64,000 nucleotides of DNA from Clostridium sp. (GTDB taxonomy: Bacteria; Bacillota; Clostridia; Clostridiales; Clostridiaceae), in NCBI GenBank assembly GCA_029851835.1, contig JARKVD010000004.1:27788-91787 (forward strand), written 5' to 3'. A model generated the notes under the pieces. That model did not search any database, was not told where the DNA came from, and worked only from the letters and a program-made list of their open reading frames with translations. Each line of letters begins with the position of its first letter. Position 1 is the first letter of the stretch. A program made the position numbers and the translations under genes. Shown here one piece after another: positions 51,014-60,240 of the stretch.

Positions 51014-53416
51014 ATGCTACAGTCAATTAATTTTAATAAAGATAAATTTAGATATTTTTTAAATGAATATTTAAAGATGGAATATCAGAAGACTATTTCC
51101 ACGGCAACTGTATATGAAATGCATAATGCTCTTTCCAAAACTTTAATGGGTGATATTAATGAAAGTTGGAAAAAAAGTGAAGAAAAGCATTGGAGAAAAA
51201 AGCAGGCATTTTATTTCTCAGCTGAGTTTTTAGTTGGTAGAGCAATATTTAATAATCTTCTTGCCATGGGAATTATTAATGATGTGACAGAAGCTTTAAA
51301 AGAACACGGCTTTGATATAAATGCTTTTGAAGAAATAGAGGATGCAGCCCTTGGAAATGGTGGGCTAGGTAGACTTGCAGCATGCTTTTTAGATTCAGCA
51401 GTTACACAAAATTATCCTTTAAATGGATATGGTATTAGATATAAATATGGATTGTTTAAACAGAAATTTGAGGATGGAATGCAAGTAGAAGAGGCTGATA
51501 ATTGGACTAAACATGGTGATCCTTGGTCATGTGCCAAGTTGGATGAAGAGGTAATAATCGAATTTGCAGACCAAAAGGTTAGAGCTGTTCCATATGATAT
51601 GCCTATTATAGGATATGATACAAAAAATATTAACACCTTAAGGCTTTGGCAGGCAGAACCAATAGAAGAGTTTGATTTTAAAGCTTTCAATAGCCAAGAG
51701 TATATTAAAGCTTTAGAAGAAAAAAATCGAGCAGAAGATATATCAAGGGTTTTATATCCAAATGATTCAAATGAAGAAGGTAAAATTCTTCGAATTAAGC
51801 AACAGTATTTCTTCTGTAGTGCATCTATACAGGATATTATTAGGAAACATGTAGCTAGATTTGGTAAGAATTTTAATAATTTCTCTGAGAGATATGCAAT
51901 TCAACTTAATGATACTCATCCAACAGTTGCAATACCTGAATTGATACGTATATTGGTGGATGAATATAAGGTTGATTTTTTAACAGCTTTAGAGTTATCT
52001 AAGGAAACCTTTAATTATACAAATCATACTGTAATGCAGGAAGCTTTAGAGAAATGGAACTGTGATTTATATAAGAAGGTTATTCCTAGAGTATATGAAA
52101 TAATTGAGTTAATTAATGATGATCTGGTAAAAAGTTATACTGAAAAGGGTGGGAAATTTAAAGAGAATATTGAAGTTTTTAAAATAATTAAGGATGATAC
52201 TATTCATATGGCTAACCTTGCTATTTATGGTTCTACTTATATTAATGGTGTTGCAGAGATTCACACTGAAATTTTAAAAACATCAACATTGAAGGAATGG
52301 CATGAAGTTCGTCCAGAGTCATTCCAAAATAAAACCAATGGTATAACGCAAAGAAGATGGCTAGCACTATGTAACCCTAAATATGGAAAAATGATTTCAC
52401 GCCTTTTAGGTAGTGATAGATGGGTTACTAATTTAGATTTATTGAAAGGCTTAGAAGATTTTAAGGATGACAGAAAAGTTTTAGATAGATTTATGAAAAT
52501 AAAGAGCGAAAATAAGAGGCAACTTTCAGCCTATATTGAAAAGCATGAAGGAATTAAAATTAATCCAGATTTCATTTTTGATATTCAAATAAAAAGACTT
52601 CATGAGTATAAAAGACAATTTCTTAATGCACTATCAATTTTAGATATCTACTTTAGATTGAAAGACGGAGAATTAGAAGAATTTAAACCAACAGCATTTA
52701 TATTTGGAGCTAAATCCGCACCAGGCTATGATAGAGCTAAGGGAATCATTAAGTTTATAAATGAAATAGCAGACCTTATAAATAATGATGAAACAGTTAA
52801 TGATAGGCTGAAGGTTGTATTTGTTCAAAATTATAATGTTTCTTATGCTGAAAAATTAGTATGTGCTGCTGATATTTCAGAGCAGATTTCTACTGCAGGA
52901 ACAGAGGCATCAGGTACAGGAAACATGAAGTTTATGCTCAATGGTGCAGTAACCTTAGGTACTTATGATGGAGCTAATGTTGAAATTGTAAGAGAAGCAG
53001 GCTTTGAGAATAATTATATCTTTGGTGCAAGGGTAGAAGATATTGAGAGAATAAAAAATTCTTATGATCCTATAGAAATATATAATAAAAATCCAAGAAT
53101 AAAGAGAGTGCTAGATACCCTAATTGATGGAACCTTTGAGGATGGGAGAACAGGAATATTTAAGGAGCTTCATGATTCAATTCTAAAAGGAGCCAGTTGG
53201 CATAGGGCTGATCACTATTATTTGCTTCTAGACTTTGAAGATTATGTAGCTACAAAGTTACAAGTTATAAATGATTATGAGGATAGTTATGAATTTGCTA
53301 GGAAGTGTTTGATTAATACAGCTAATGGTGGAATCTTCTCAAGCGATAGGACTATAGATCAATATGCTAAAGAAATATGGAATATTAAAAAAGTACAAGG
53401 GAAAAAAGTGTATTAA
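51014..53416 (+). CDS. glgP: Glycogen/maltodextrin phosphorylase
   Basis: An 800-residue pyridoxal-phosphate enzyme (MalP/GlgP family, usual length about 800). The PLP-lysine region is GTEASGTGNMKFMLNGA and the active-site region is DAALGNGGLGRLAACFLDS; AIQLNDTHPTVAIPELIRIL and IQIKRLHEYKRQFLN are also conserved. It phosphorolyses alpha-1,4-glucans to glucose-1-phosphate. GGGAGGGG precedes the ATG, 16 bp after the amylase stop. The context favours maltodextrin as substrate over stored glycogen. Confidence 0.95.
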   Translation: MLQSINFNKDKFRYFLNEYLKMEYQKTISTATVYEMHNALSKTLMGDINESWKKSEEKHWRKKQAFYFSAEFLVGRAIFNNLLAMGIINDVTEALKEHGFDINAFEEIEDAALGNGGLGRLAACFLDSAVTQNYPLNGYGIRYKYGLFKQKFEDGMQVEEADNWTKHGDPWSCAKLDEEVIIEFADQKVRAVPYDMPIIGYDTKNINTLRLWQAEPIEEFDFKAFNSQEYIKALEEKNRAEDISRVLYPNDSNEEGKILRIKQQYFFCSASIQDIIRKHVARFGKNFNNFSERYAIQLNDTHPTVAIPELIRILVDEYKVDFLTALELSKETFNYTNHTVMQEALEKWNCDLYKKVIPRVYEIIELINDDLVKSYTEKGGKFKENIEVFKIIKDDTIHMANLAIYGSTYINGVAEIHTEILKTSTLKEWHEVRPESFQNKTNGITQRRWLALCNPKYGKMISRLLGSDRWVTNLDLLKGLEDFKDDRKVLDRFMKIKSENKRQLSAYIEKHEGIKINPDFIFDIQIKRLHEYKRQFLNALSILDIYFRLKDGELEEFKPTAFIFGAKSAPGYDRAKGIIKFINEIADLINNDETVNDRLKVVFVQNYNVSYAEKLVCAADISEQISTAGTEASGTGNMKFMLNGAVTLGTYDGANVEIVREAGFENNYIFGARVEDIERIKNSYDPIEIYNKNPRIKRVLDTLIDGTFEDGRTGIFKELHDSILKGASWHRADHYYLLLDFEDYVATKLQVINDYEDSYEFARKCLINTANGGIFSSDRTIDQYAKEIWNIKKVQGKKVY

Positions 53417-53439
53417 GTAATTAGATAGGGGGAAAAGTA

Positions 53440-54933
53440 ATGAGGAGAAGTGGAATATTGCTGCATATATCATCCCTGCCATCTAAATACGGCATAGGAA
53501 CCTTTGGGGAAGAGGCTTATGAATTTGTAGATTTCTTAAAAGCATCAGGACAATGCTTGTGGCAGATACTCCCAATAGGTCCAACAAGTTATGGAGACTC
53601 ACCGTATCAGTCGCCATCTACTTATGCTGGAAATCCATATTTTATTGACTTTGATTTACTAGCAGAAGATGGGCTTTTATTGGAAGATGAGTATAGCTGT
53701 TATTATTGGGGAAATAGTGATACTGATATAGATTATGCAACAATATATAATAATAGATATAAGGTACTTTATTTGGCATATGAAAGAGGATGGGAAAGAG
53801 ATAAACGCCAGGTAAATAAATTCATAAAAGAAAATGAATACTGGCTTGATGATTACAGTTTATTTATGGCTGTAAAAGAGCGGTTTAATATGAAGTCTTT
53901 TATAGAATGGGATGAGGATATTAGGCTTAGAAAACCACAAGCAGTAGCAGCATATAAGAAGAATCTTTTTGACAGGATTAATTTTCATATATATATACAG
54001 TATTTATTTTATGAGCAGTGGACCAATTTAAAAGAATATGCTAATGATAACAATATAAAAATTATTGGAGATATTCCAATATATGTGGCAGAAGATAGTT
54101 CAGATGCATGGGCAAATCCGGAAATTTTTATGCTTGATGAGAAGCGAATACCCATTAAAGTATCAGGATGTCCTCCAGATGCATTTAGTGATGATGGACA
54201 ATTATGGGGAAATCCGCTGTATGATTGGGAGGCTCTAAAAAAGGAAAATTTTAAATGGTGGATAAATAGAATTAAGGGTGCAGCTAAATTATATGACATT
54301 GTAAGGGTTGATCACTTTAGAGCCTTTGCGTCTTTTTATGCTATTAATTATGGAGCTAAAAATGCTAGAGTTGGAGAATGGAAAAAGGCTTATGGAAGTG
54401 AACTGTTCAAATTAGTGAAGGAACAATTAGCTAATGTAGATATAATAGCAGAAGATTTAGGATTTCTTACTGAAGATGTATATGAGCTAATGGAGGAAGT
54501 GGGATTCCCAGGAATGAAAATTCTACTTTTTGCTTTTGGTGCAGATGGAGATTCAGAATTTATTCCATATAAAATAAATGAAAACAGTATTGCTTATATT
54601 GGCACCCATGATAATGATACATTTATCGGATGGTGGGAAAATGCGGATATAAAAGAAAAGAAATTAGCTACTAGATATATGAATTTAACTGAAGAGGAAG
54701 GCTTAAATTGGGGAATAATAAGAACCTTATATGGAACCAAGGCTAAATCAACCATTATTCAATTACAAGACATTTTAGGGTTAGATAATTCATCAAGAAT
54801 GAACCTTCCATCAACAATTGGAACTAATTGGCGTTGGCGTGTGAAAAAAGAGTATTTTACAAAGGCTTTAGCAGATAAGTTATATATATTAACTAAAACC
54901 TTCGGCAGGTTAGGTGAACAAGTGGGGAATTAG
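53440..54933 (+). CDS. malQ: 4-alpha-glucanotransferase
   Basis: A 497-residue GH77 enzyme of normal length. Signature regions are SSLPSKYGIGTFGEEAYEF at the N-terminus, DIVRVDHFRAF (nucleophile Asp), IIAEDLGFLTEDV (acid/base Glu) and IGTHDNDTFIGWW. It moves maltosyl and longer units between chains, so that imported short dextrins become substrates for the phosphorylase. GGGGG precedes the ATG. It closes the maltodextrin operon; a terminator follows 106 bp later. Confidence 0.95.
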   Translation: MRRSGILLHISSLPSKYGIGTFGEEAYEFVDFLKASGQCLWQILPIGPTSYGDSPYQSPSTYAGNPYFIDFDLLAEDGLLLEDEYSCYYWGNSDTDIDYATIYNNRYKVLYLAYERGWERDKRQVNKFIKENEYWLDDYSLFMAVKERFNMKSFIEWDEDIRLRKPQAVAAYKKNLFDRINFHIYIQYLFYEQWTNLKEYANDNNIKIIGDIPIYVAEDSSDAWANPEIFMLDEKRIPIKVSGCPPDAFSDDGQLWGNPLYDWEALKKENFKWWINRIKGAAKLYDIVRVDHFRAFASFYAINYGAKNARVGEWKKAYGSELFKLVKEQLANVDIIAEDLGFLTEDVYELMEEVGFPGMKILLFAFGADGDSEFIPYKINENSIAYIGTHDNDTFIGWWENADIKEKKLATRYMNLTEEEGLNWGIIRTLYGTKAKSTIIQLQDILGLDNSSRMNLPSTIGTNWRWRVKKEYFTKALADKLYILTKTFGRLGEQVGN

Positions 54934-54938
54934 ATGAA

Positions 54939-55028
54939 ATGTATTCATGTGAAAAAAGAATTTATACAATTAATAATGAGGGGATAGAAGGAACCTTAGA
55001 AAAGTTGACTAAAGAGTTAAGGTGGTAG
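54939..55028 (+). CDS. Possible 29-residue peptide
   Basis: A short reading frame from ATG 54939 to TAG 55026, rich in charged residues (GIEGTLEKLTKELRW at the end). The nearest purine-rich site (GTGGGGA) is 10 nt upstream. It may be a real small peptide, a relic of an old gene end, or chance. Confidence 0.2.
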   Translation: MYSCEKRIYTINNEGIEGTLEKLTKELRW

Positions 55029-55038
55029 CTAGATAGCT

Positions 55039-55088
55039 AAGATTATTCACAAGATAGGTATATAGATTGTGAATAGTCTTTGTTTTTT
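55039..55088 (+). terminator. Terminator of the maltodextrin operon
   Basis: AAGATTATTCACAA / TTGTGAATAGTCTT (14 bp, one G-U pair), 14-nt loop, tail TGTTTTTT. Confidence 0.9.
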
Positions 55089-55155
55089 GACTATACTATT
55101 ATGGTATAATAATATATAATAAAAACGATATTGAATAAGGAATGGAGTTGATATT

Positions 55156-56169
55156 ATGGCAGTATTAGTAACCGGAGGAATGGGTTATATAGGAAGTCAT
55201 ACAGTAGTTGAGTTACAAAGCATAGGTAAAGACGTAATAATAGTAGATAATTTATATAATAGTAAAGAGTTAGTTAAGGACAGAATTAAAGCTATAACAG
55301 GAATAGAGCCAAAGTTCTATAATTGTGATGTTCTAGATAAAGAGAAGTTAGAGAAGATATTTGAAGAAAATGAAATAGATTCAGTTATTCACTTTGCAGG
55401 TTATAAGGCTGTGGGTGAGTCAGTGGCAAAACCACTTGAATATTACCACAATAATATAGGAAGTACACTTGTACTTTTAGAAGTAATGAGAAAGTTTGGA
55501 GTTAAAAACTTCGTATTTAGTTCATCTGCAACAGTTTATGGTGATGCTAAAATAATTCCAATAACAGAGGATTCTCCACTTTCAGCAACAAATCCTTATG
55601 GAAGAACTAAGCTTATGATAGAAGAAATCTTAAGAGATTTATATGTTTCTGATAATACTTGGAATATAGCTTTATTAAGATACTTCAACCCAGTTGGAGC
55701 ACACAAAAGCGGAACTATAGGAGAAGACCCATGTGGAATACCAAACAACTTAATGCCTTACATCACAAAAGTTGCTATAGGTGAGCTTAAGGAGTTAAGT
55801 GTATTTGGAGATGACTATAATACTCATGATGGAACAGGAGTTAGGGATTATATCCACGTTGTGGACTTAGCTAAGGGTCACTTAAAGGCAATAGAAAAAC
55901 TAGAAGGAAATCCAGGACTTGTAACTTACAACCTAGGAACAGGTAATGGTTACAGTGTTCTTGATGTAGTTAATGCTTTTTCAAAGGCTAGTGAAAGAGA
56001 AATTCCTTATAAAATTGTTGATAGAAGACCAGGAGATATAGCAACATGCTATGCTGATCCTAAGCATGCTAATGAAGATTTAGGCTGGAAGGCTGAAAAA
56101 GAATTAGATGAAATGTGTGAAGACTCTTGGAGATGGCAAAGTCAGAATCCAAAGGGATATAATGTATAA
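55156..56169 (+). CDS. galE: UDP-glucose 4-epimerase
   Basis: A 337-residue short-chain dehydrogenase-type epimerase. The NAD-binding VTGGMGYIGSH is at residues 5-15, SSSATVYG and the catalytic YGRTK (Tyr-x-x-x-Lys) lie near 125-155, and LRYFNPVGAH and GVRDYIHVVDLA follow. It converts UDP-glucose and UDP-galactose. GGAATGGAG precedes the ATG. It is separated from the maltodextrin operon by a terminator and has its own terminator. Confidence 0.95.
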   Translation: MAVLVTGGMGYIGSHTVVELQSIGKDVIIVDNLYNSKELVKDRIKAITGIEPKFYNCDVLDKEKLEKIFEENEIDSVIHFAGYKAVGESVAKPLEYYHNNIGSTLVLLEVMRKFGVKNFVFSSSATVYGDAKIIPITEDSPLSATNPYGRTKLMIEEILRDLYVSDNTWNIALLRYFNPVGAHKSGTIGEDPCGIPNNLMPYITKVAIGELKELSVFGDDYNTHDGTGVRDYIHVVDLAKGHLKAIEKLEGNPGLVTYNLGTGNGYSVLDVVNAFSKASEREIPYKIVDRRPGDIATCYADPKHANEDLGWKAEKELDEMCEDSWRWQSQNPKGYNV

Positions 56170-56191
56170 TAAAATAACAAATTAAATTCTT

Positions 56192-56227
56192 AAGACAAGT
56201 AGGTTAAGTTCTACTTGTCTTTTTTTA
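56192..56227 (+). terminator. Terminator of galE
   Basis: AAGACAAGTAG / CTACTTGTCTT perfect 11-bp stem, 8-nt loop, tail TTTTTA. Confidence 0.93.
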
Positions 56228-56408
56228 GAAAATTATATGATTTTCTTAGATTATGATATGTAGCAAAACCGATTGTAAATATAATGATGCATTAAATAAT
56301 TTAGAGGGATTAGAAGAGGTTTCTAATGAATATCCCTAAGTATCAATCACGAAATCTACTTTTATGAATAATCTATTACTAGATTTATATAGATTGATGG
56401 AGGTATAG

Positions 56409-57221
56409 ATGGGGTATTATGTTAAAGTTGAATCTGATGTGAAAGTTTATGTAGAAGACCTTAATCCTGAAGGGAAAAAGACCATATTATGGTTGCATGG
56501 ATGGCCTGGCAGCCATAAACTATTTGAGTATCAGTTCAATGAACTTCCAAAGTATGGATATAGATGTATTGGGGTGGACATGAGAGGCTATGGAGATTCT
56601 GATAAGCCATATAAAGGCTATGACTATGATAGATTATCAGATGATGTTAAATGTGTAGTGGACGCATTAAAGTTAAAAGACTTCACTCTAGCTGGACATT
56701 CAACAGGTGGAGGTATAGCTGTAAGATATATGGGTCGTCATAAAGGTTGTGGAGTATCAAAATTAGTTCTTATTTCTGCAGCGGCACCTAGACTTACAAA
56801 TAGTAAGAACTTTCCTTATGGAGTAAATGAGGAGGTAGTAACTAATATTATTGAAGGAACATATAAAGATCGTCCTAAAATGCTAAGTGACTTTGGAGAT
56901 ATATTTTTTTATCAATATATAACTGAGCCATTTTCTCAATGGTTTTTTAGTTTAGGGTTACAAGCATCTGGATGGGCAACAGCAGCCATTGCAAAGACTT
57001 GGTTAAAGGAAGATTTATTTGCAGATTTAGAGTCTATAAGAGTTCCGACCTTAATCCTTCATGGAATCCATGATAAAGTTGTTTTATTTGATTTAGCAAA
57101 GGTACAGAATCAACTTATTAAAAATTCGAAACTTATACCATTTAAATTTAGTGGTCATGGAGTATTCTATGATGAGAAAGATAAATTCAATAAAGAATTA
57201 ATGGAGTTTATTGAGGAATAA
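56409..57221 (+). CDS. Alpha/beta hydrolase
   Basis: A 270-residue alpha/beta hydrolase with a complete triad: nucleophile Ser in AGHSTGGGIAV (about residue 98), acid Asp in HGIHDKVV (about 221) and His in SGHGVFYDE (about 249). The oxyanion loop WLHGWPGSHKLF resembles esterases and epoxide hydrolases. The substrate is unknown. ATGGAGG precedes the ATG by 5 nt. It is monocistronic. Confidence 0.88.
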   Translation: MGYYVKVESDVKVYVEDLNPEGKKTILWLHGWPGSHKLFEYQFNELPKYGYRCIGVDMRGYGDSDKPYKGYDYDRLSDDVKCVVDALKLKDFTLAGHSTGGGIAVRYMGRHKGCGVSKLVLISAAAPRLTNSKNFPYGVNEEVVTNIIEGTYKDRPKMLSDFGDIFFYQYITEPFSQWFFSLGLQASGWATAAIAKTWLKEDLFADLESIRVPTLILHGIHDKVVLFDLAKVQNQLIKNSKLIPFKFSGHGVFYDEKDKFNKELMEFIEE

Positions 57222-57302
57222 ATTTTATTTTCATAGAATGAATTTTGGAAAACTTAAGGAAAACTTTTGGTGAAAATTTGAAGTAAAATTAAAAATCATT
57301 AG

Positions 57303-57338
57303 AAGCAGGATATTTAACTTTATCCTGCTTATATTTTG
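57303..57338 (+). terminator. Terminator of the alpha/beta hydrolase gene
   Basis: AAGCAGGATA / TATCCTGCTT perfect 10-bp stem, 8-nt loop, tail ATATTTTG. Confidence 0.85.
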
Positions 57339-57469
57339 TAGTTTGATAAATGCTAGTTATTGCAATAAGTAGTAAGAGAACTAAGTGAAAAGTATGGTAT
57401 AATACAAAGATAATATTAGATTAATAAATAAGTAGATAGATAGTAGTTTCTAGAGAGAGGAAGTAAGTA

Positions 57470-59662
57470 ATGGGAAAAGTATTAGTTTTAGCAGAAAAAC
57501 CTTCTGTGGGAAGGGATTTAGCAAAGGTCTTAAAATGTAATCAAAATAAAGGAGCTTATATAGAAGGAAGTAAGTATATTGTAACTTGGGCATTAGGTCA
57601 TTTAGTAGGACTTCAAGATCCAGAGGACTATGATGCAAAATATAAAAAGTGGGCAATGGAGACACTTCCAATGCTGCCTAAACATATGAAGCTTACTGTT
57701 TTAAAGAAGACTCAAAAGCAGTTTTATGAGGTTAAAAAGCAACTTTTAAGAAGTGATATAGATGAAATAGTTATTGCCACTGACGCAGGTCGTGAAGGTG
57801 AGCTAGTGGCAAGATGGATAATAGAAAAAGCTGGAGTTAAGAAGCCATTAAAGAGATTATGGATTTCTTCACAGACAGATAAAGCAATTCTTGATGGATT
57901 TAAGAATCTTAAATCAGGTACAGCTTATGAGAATTTGTATAAGGCAGCTGTATGCAGAGCAGAGGCTGATTGGCTTGTTGGTCTTAATGTAACTCGAGCA
58001 TTAACCTGTAAATATAATGCTCAGCTTTCAGCGGGAAGAGTTCAGTCACCAACCCTTGCAATGATTGTCCAAAGAGAGGACGAGATAAAGAATTTCGTAC
58101 CATCAGATTACTACACTATATCTGCTAAAGCAAAGGAGTTTTCACTTCAGTGGGTTGATAAAAACAATAATCAGAGAATATTTAATGAAGATACAGCAAA
58201 CAAAATTCTTGGAAAAATTAAGGGAAGTAGCTGTGAGGTTGTAGAAGTATCTGAAAGTTTAAAGAAAAAACCTGCACCAGCTCTTTATGATTTAACAGAG
58301 TTACAAAGAGATGCAAATAGAATTTGGGGATACTCTGCAAAACAGACTTTATCTATAATGCAGAGATTATATGAAAATCATAAGGTTTTAACTTATCCAA
58401 GAACAGATTCAAGATATATAAGTACAGATGTTGTTGGAACTATTCCAGATAGATTAAAGGCTGTTTCTGTTGGAAATTATAGAGCAGCGGCAGTTTCAAT
58501 TTTAAAGAATAAAATAGTGGCTTCTAAGAGTTTTGTGGATAATAGCAAGGTTTCAGATCACCATGCTATAATTCCAACAGAGGAAAGTCCTAACTTTATG
58601 CATTTTTCCTTGGAGGAAAGAAATATTTATGATTTAGTGGTAAAGAGATTTTTAAGTGTTTTAATGCCATCATTTGAGTATTTACAAACTAATATAACTG
58701 CAGAAATTAGTGGAGAGAAGTTCATCGCTAAAGGGAAGGTTATAAAGTCTAAAGGATGGAAAGCAGTATATGACAAAGAAGATGTAGATGATGCTGGAGA
58801 GGACGAGGATGTTAAAGATCAAGTTCTTCCAATGATTAAAAAGGGAGATAAACTAGTAATTATTTCAGTTAACTCAAATAAAGGACAAACAAAACCACCA
58901 GCAAGATTTAATGAAGGAACACTACTTTCAGCTATGGAAAATCCTCATAAATATGTGAAGGTTGGAAAGGATGCTGCGAAAACTCTAAATGAAACAGGGG
59001 GACTTGGAACAGTTGCAACAAGAGCGGATATAATAGAAAAATTATTTAACTCTTTTGTTATTGAAAAAAGAGGTAAGGAAATAGTTCCAACATCAAAAGG
59101 AAAACAGCTTATTGAACTTGTTCCTACAGAGCTGAAATCACCCCTTTTAACAGCAGATTGGGAAAGTCAGCTTGAAGATATAAGCAAGGGAAAACTAAAT
59201 GATAGAAAGTTCATTGATGCCATGAGAGCATATGCTACAGAATTAGTGGATGATGTTAAGGGAACTGAAAGTAAATTTGTTCATGACAATTTAACGGGTT
59301 CGAAATGTCCAGAGTGTGGCAAGTACATGCTTGAAGTAAAAACTAAAACTGGAATTATGAATGTATGTCAGGATAGAGAATGTGGTCACAGAGAAAGTGT
59401 AAGTAGAACTACAAATGCAAGATGTCCAGAGTGTAAAAAGAAATTAATGATTAAGGGACATGGTGAAGGTCAGATATATGTATGTCCAGGTGCAAACTGT
59501 AACTTTAGAGAGAAAGCATCTCAATTTAAAAAGCGTTTTGAAAAAGGTGGTAAGGTTGATAAGAGAGATGTTAAGAACTATATGAAAAAGTTAGAGAAAG
59601 AGGCCGAAAAGGAAGCAGCTAAGGATAATCCATTTGCAGCTTTAGGAGATTTGTTTAAATAA
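57470..59662 (+). CDS. topB: DNA topoisomerase III
   Basis: A 730-residue type IA topoisomerase. The Toprim domain has VLAEKPSVGRDLAKVL at the N-terminus and ATDAGREGELVARWI (about residue 102-117), the active Tyr lies in TYPRTDSRYIS (about 306), and ARFNEGTLLSAME and GTVATRADIIEKLF follow. The C-terminus carries two zinc-ribbon-type Cys groups (CPECGKYM, CQDREC; CPECKKKL, CPGANC). It decatenates and relaxes negative supercoils using single-strand passage. GAGAGAGGAAG precedes the ATG. Confidence 0.95.
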   Translation: MGKVLVLAEKPSVGRDLAKVLKCNQNKGAYIEGSKYIVTWALGHLVGLQDPEDYDAKYKKWAMETLPMLPKHMKLTVLKKTQKQFYEVKKQLLRSDIDEIVIATDAGREGELVARWIIEKAGVKKPLKRLWISSQTDKAILDGFKNLKSGTAYENLYKAAVCRAEADWLVGLNVTRALTCKYNAQLSAGRVQSPTLAMIVQREDEIKNFVPSDYYTISAKAKEFSLQWVDKNNNQRIFNEDTANKILGKIKGSSCEVVEVSESLKKKPAPALYDLTELQRDANRIWGYSAKQTLSIMQRLYENHKVLTYPRTDSRYISTDVVGTIPDRLKAVSVGNYRAAAVSILKNKIVASKSFVDNSKVSDHHAIIPTEESPNFMHFSLEERNIYDLVVKRFLSVLMPSFEYLQTNITAEISGEKFIAKGKVIKSKGWKAVYDKEDVDDAGEDEDVKDQVLPMIKKGDKLVIISVNSNKGQTKPPARFNEGTLLSAMENPHKYVKVGKDAAKTLNETGGLGTVATRADIIEKLFNSFVIEKRGKEIVPTSKGKQLIELVPTELKSPLLTADWESQLEDISKGKLNDRKFIDAMRAYATELVDDVKGTESKFVHDNLTGSKCPECGKYMLEVKTKTGIMNVCQDRECGHRESVSRTTNARCPECKKKLMIKGHGEGQIYVCPGANCNFREKASQFKKRFEKGGKVDKRDVKNYMKKLEKEAEKEAAKDNPFAALGDLFK

Positions 59663-59680
59663 ATAGGGAGTATTTATACT

Positions 59681-59875
59681 ATGGATGGAACTAGAAGAGC
59701 AGATATAAAAATAGGAACAAGAGTTATGGTTGTAAAGAAGGAAGACCAACGTACTGGAAAGTTAACTGAAGGAGTAGTTAAAAGGATTTTAACTAATTCA
59801 GCGGTACATCCAAGGGGTATAAAAGTTATGATTGAAGATGGAGTAGTTGGTAGAGTGCAAGAAGTTTTACAATAA
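59681..59875 (+). CDS. ywbE: YwbE family protein
   Basis: A 64-residue protein of the YwbE (DUF2196) family, recognised from RADIKIGTRVMVVKKEDQRT and the NSAVHPRGIKVMIEDG segment; it looks like a small SH3-like beta barrel. Function unknown. It begins 18 bp after topB with GGGAG upstream, so the two are probably co-transcribed, and a terminator follows. Confidence 0.9.
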   Translation: MDGTRRADIKIGTRVMVVKKEDQRTGKLTEGVVKRILTNSAVHPRGIKVMIEDGVVGRVQEVLQ

Positions 59876-59890
59876 TATATTTACTATAAG

Positions 59891-59933
59891 CAAGAGCTAC
59901 ATCTAAGGATTTTAAAGGTGTGGCTCTTGTTTA
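59891..59933 (+). terminator. Terminator of the topB-ywbE unit
   Basis: CAAGAGCTACATCT / AGGTGTGGCTCTTG (14 bp with two G-U pairs), 11-nt loop, tail TTTATG. Confidence 0.8.
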
Positions 59934-60028
59934 TGCATAAGCTTAAATAAATTATATGTATTACATGAATTTTGTAAATTTATTCGTGGTAATTTTAACC
60001 AAGGGTATATTTGTTAAAGTATAACTAA

Positions 60029-60221
60029 GCTAGTGATAGCCTTATTTCTTTAGTGGTATATTAAGTTTATTATAGTTATTTTTTCATATATAGGGGGAAC
60101 CACTAAAGGCTTGGAATTAATCTCCTAATAATTTAGACCTAATTGTATGTTATAACTAAGGAGTCACGATGTAGACGTAAAAGTACATTACTATCGAAAA
60201 TATGGACAAGTTTTTAGTCCA
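60029..60221 (+). other. Candidate structured 5' UTR of the CAP-domain gene
   Basis: Several perfect stems occur in series: GCTA/TAGC (60029-60040), CTTTAGTGG with CCACTAAAG (60048-60056 and 60100-60108), CTCCT with AGGAG (60122-60126 and 60159-60163), CGATGTA with TAC...ATCG (60167-60196), and TGGAC with GTCCA (60203-60221), just before the ribosome binding site. A GGGGGAACCA stretch near 60093 and TTGGAATTAATC near 60111 slightly recall the cyclic-di-AMP riboswitch core, but conserved bases are missing. This may be an unassigned regulatory leader. Confidence 0.35.
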
Positions 60222-60240
60222 AAAAATAGGAGGAATGGAA

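Noticed and set aside
54985..55090. AAGGTGGTAGC followed by a terminator, resembling the end of a T-box leader before galE
   Set aside because: There is no room for a specifier stem in the 222-bp gap, the T-box core continues with the wrong bases, and galE is not a usual T-box target.
60090..60196. Possible cyclic-di-AMP (ydaO-type) riboswitch before the CAP gene
   Set aside because: Only GGGGGAACCA and a loose TTGGAATTAATC match are visible; other conserved blocks are missing, so it is described only as an unassigned structured leader.
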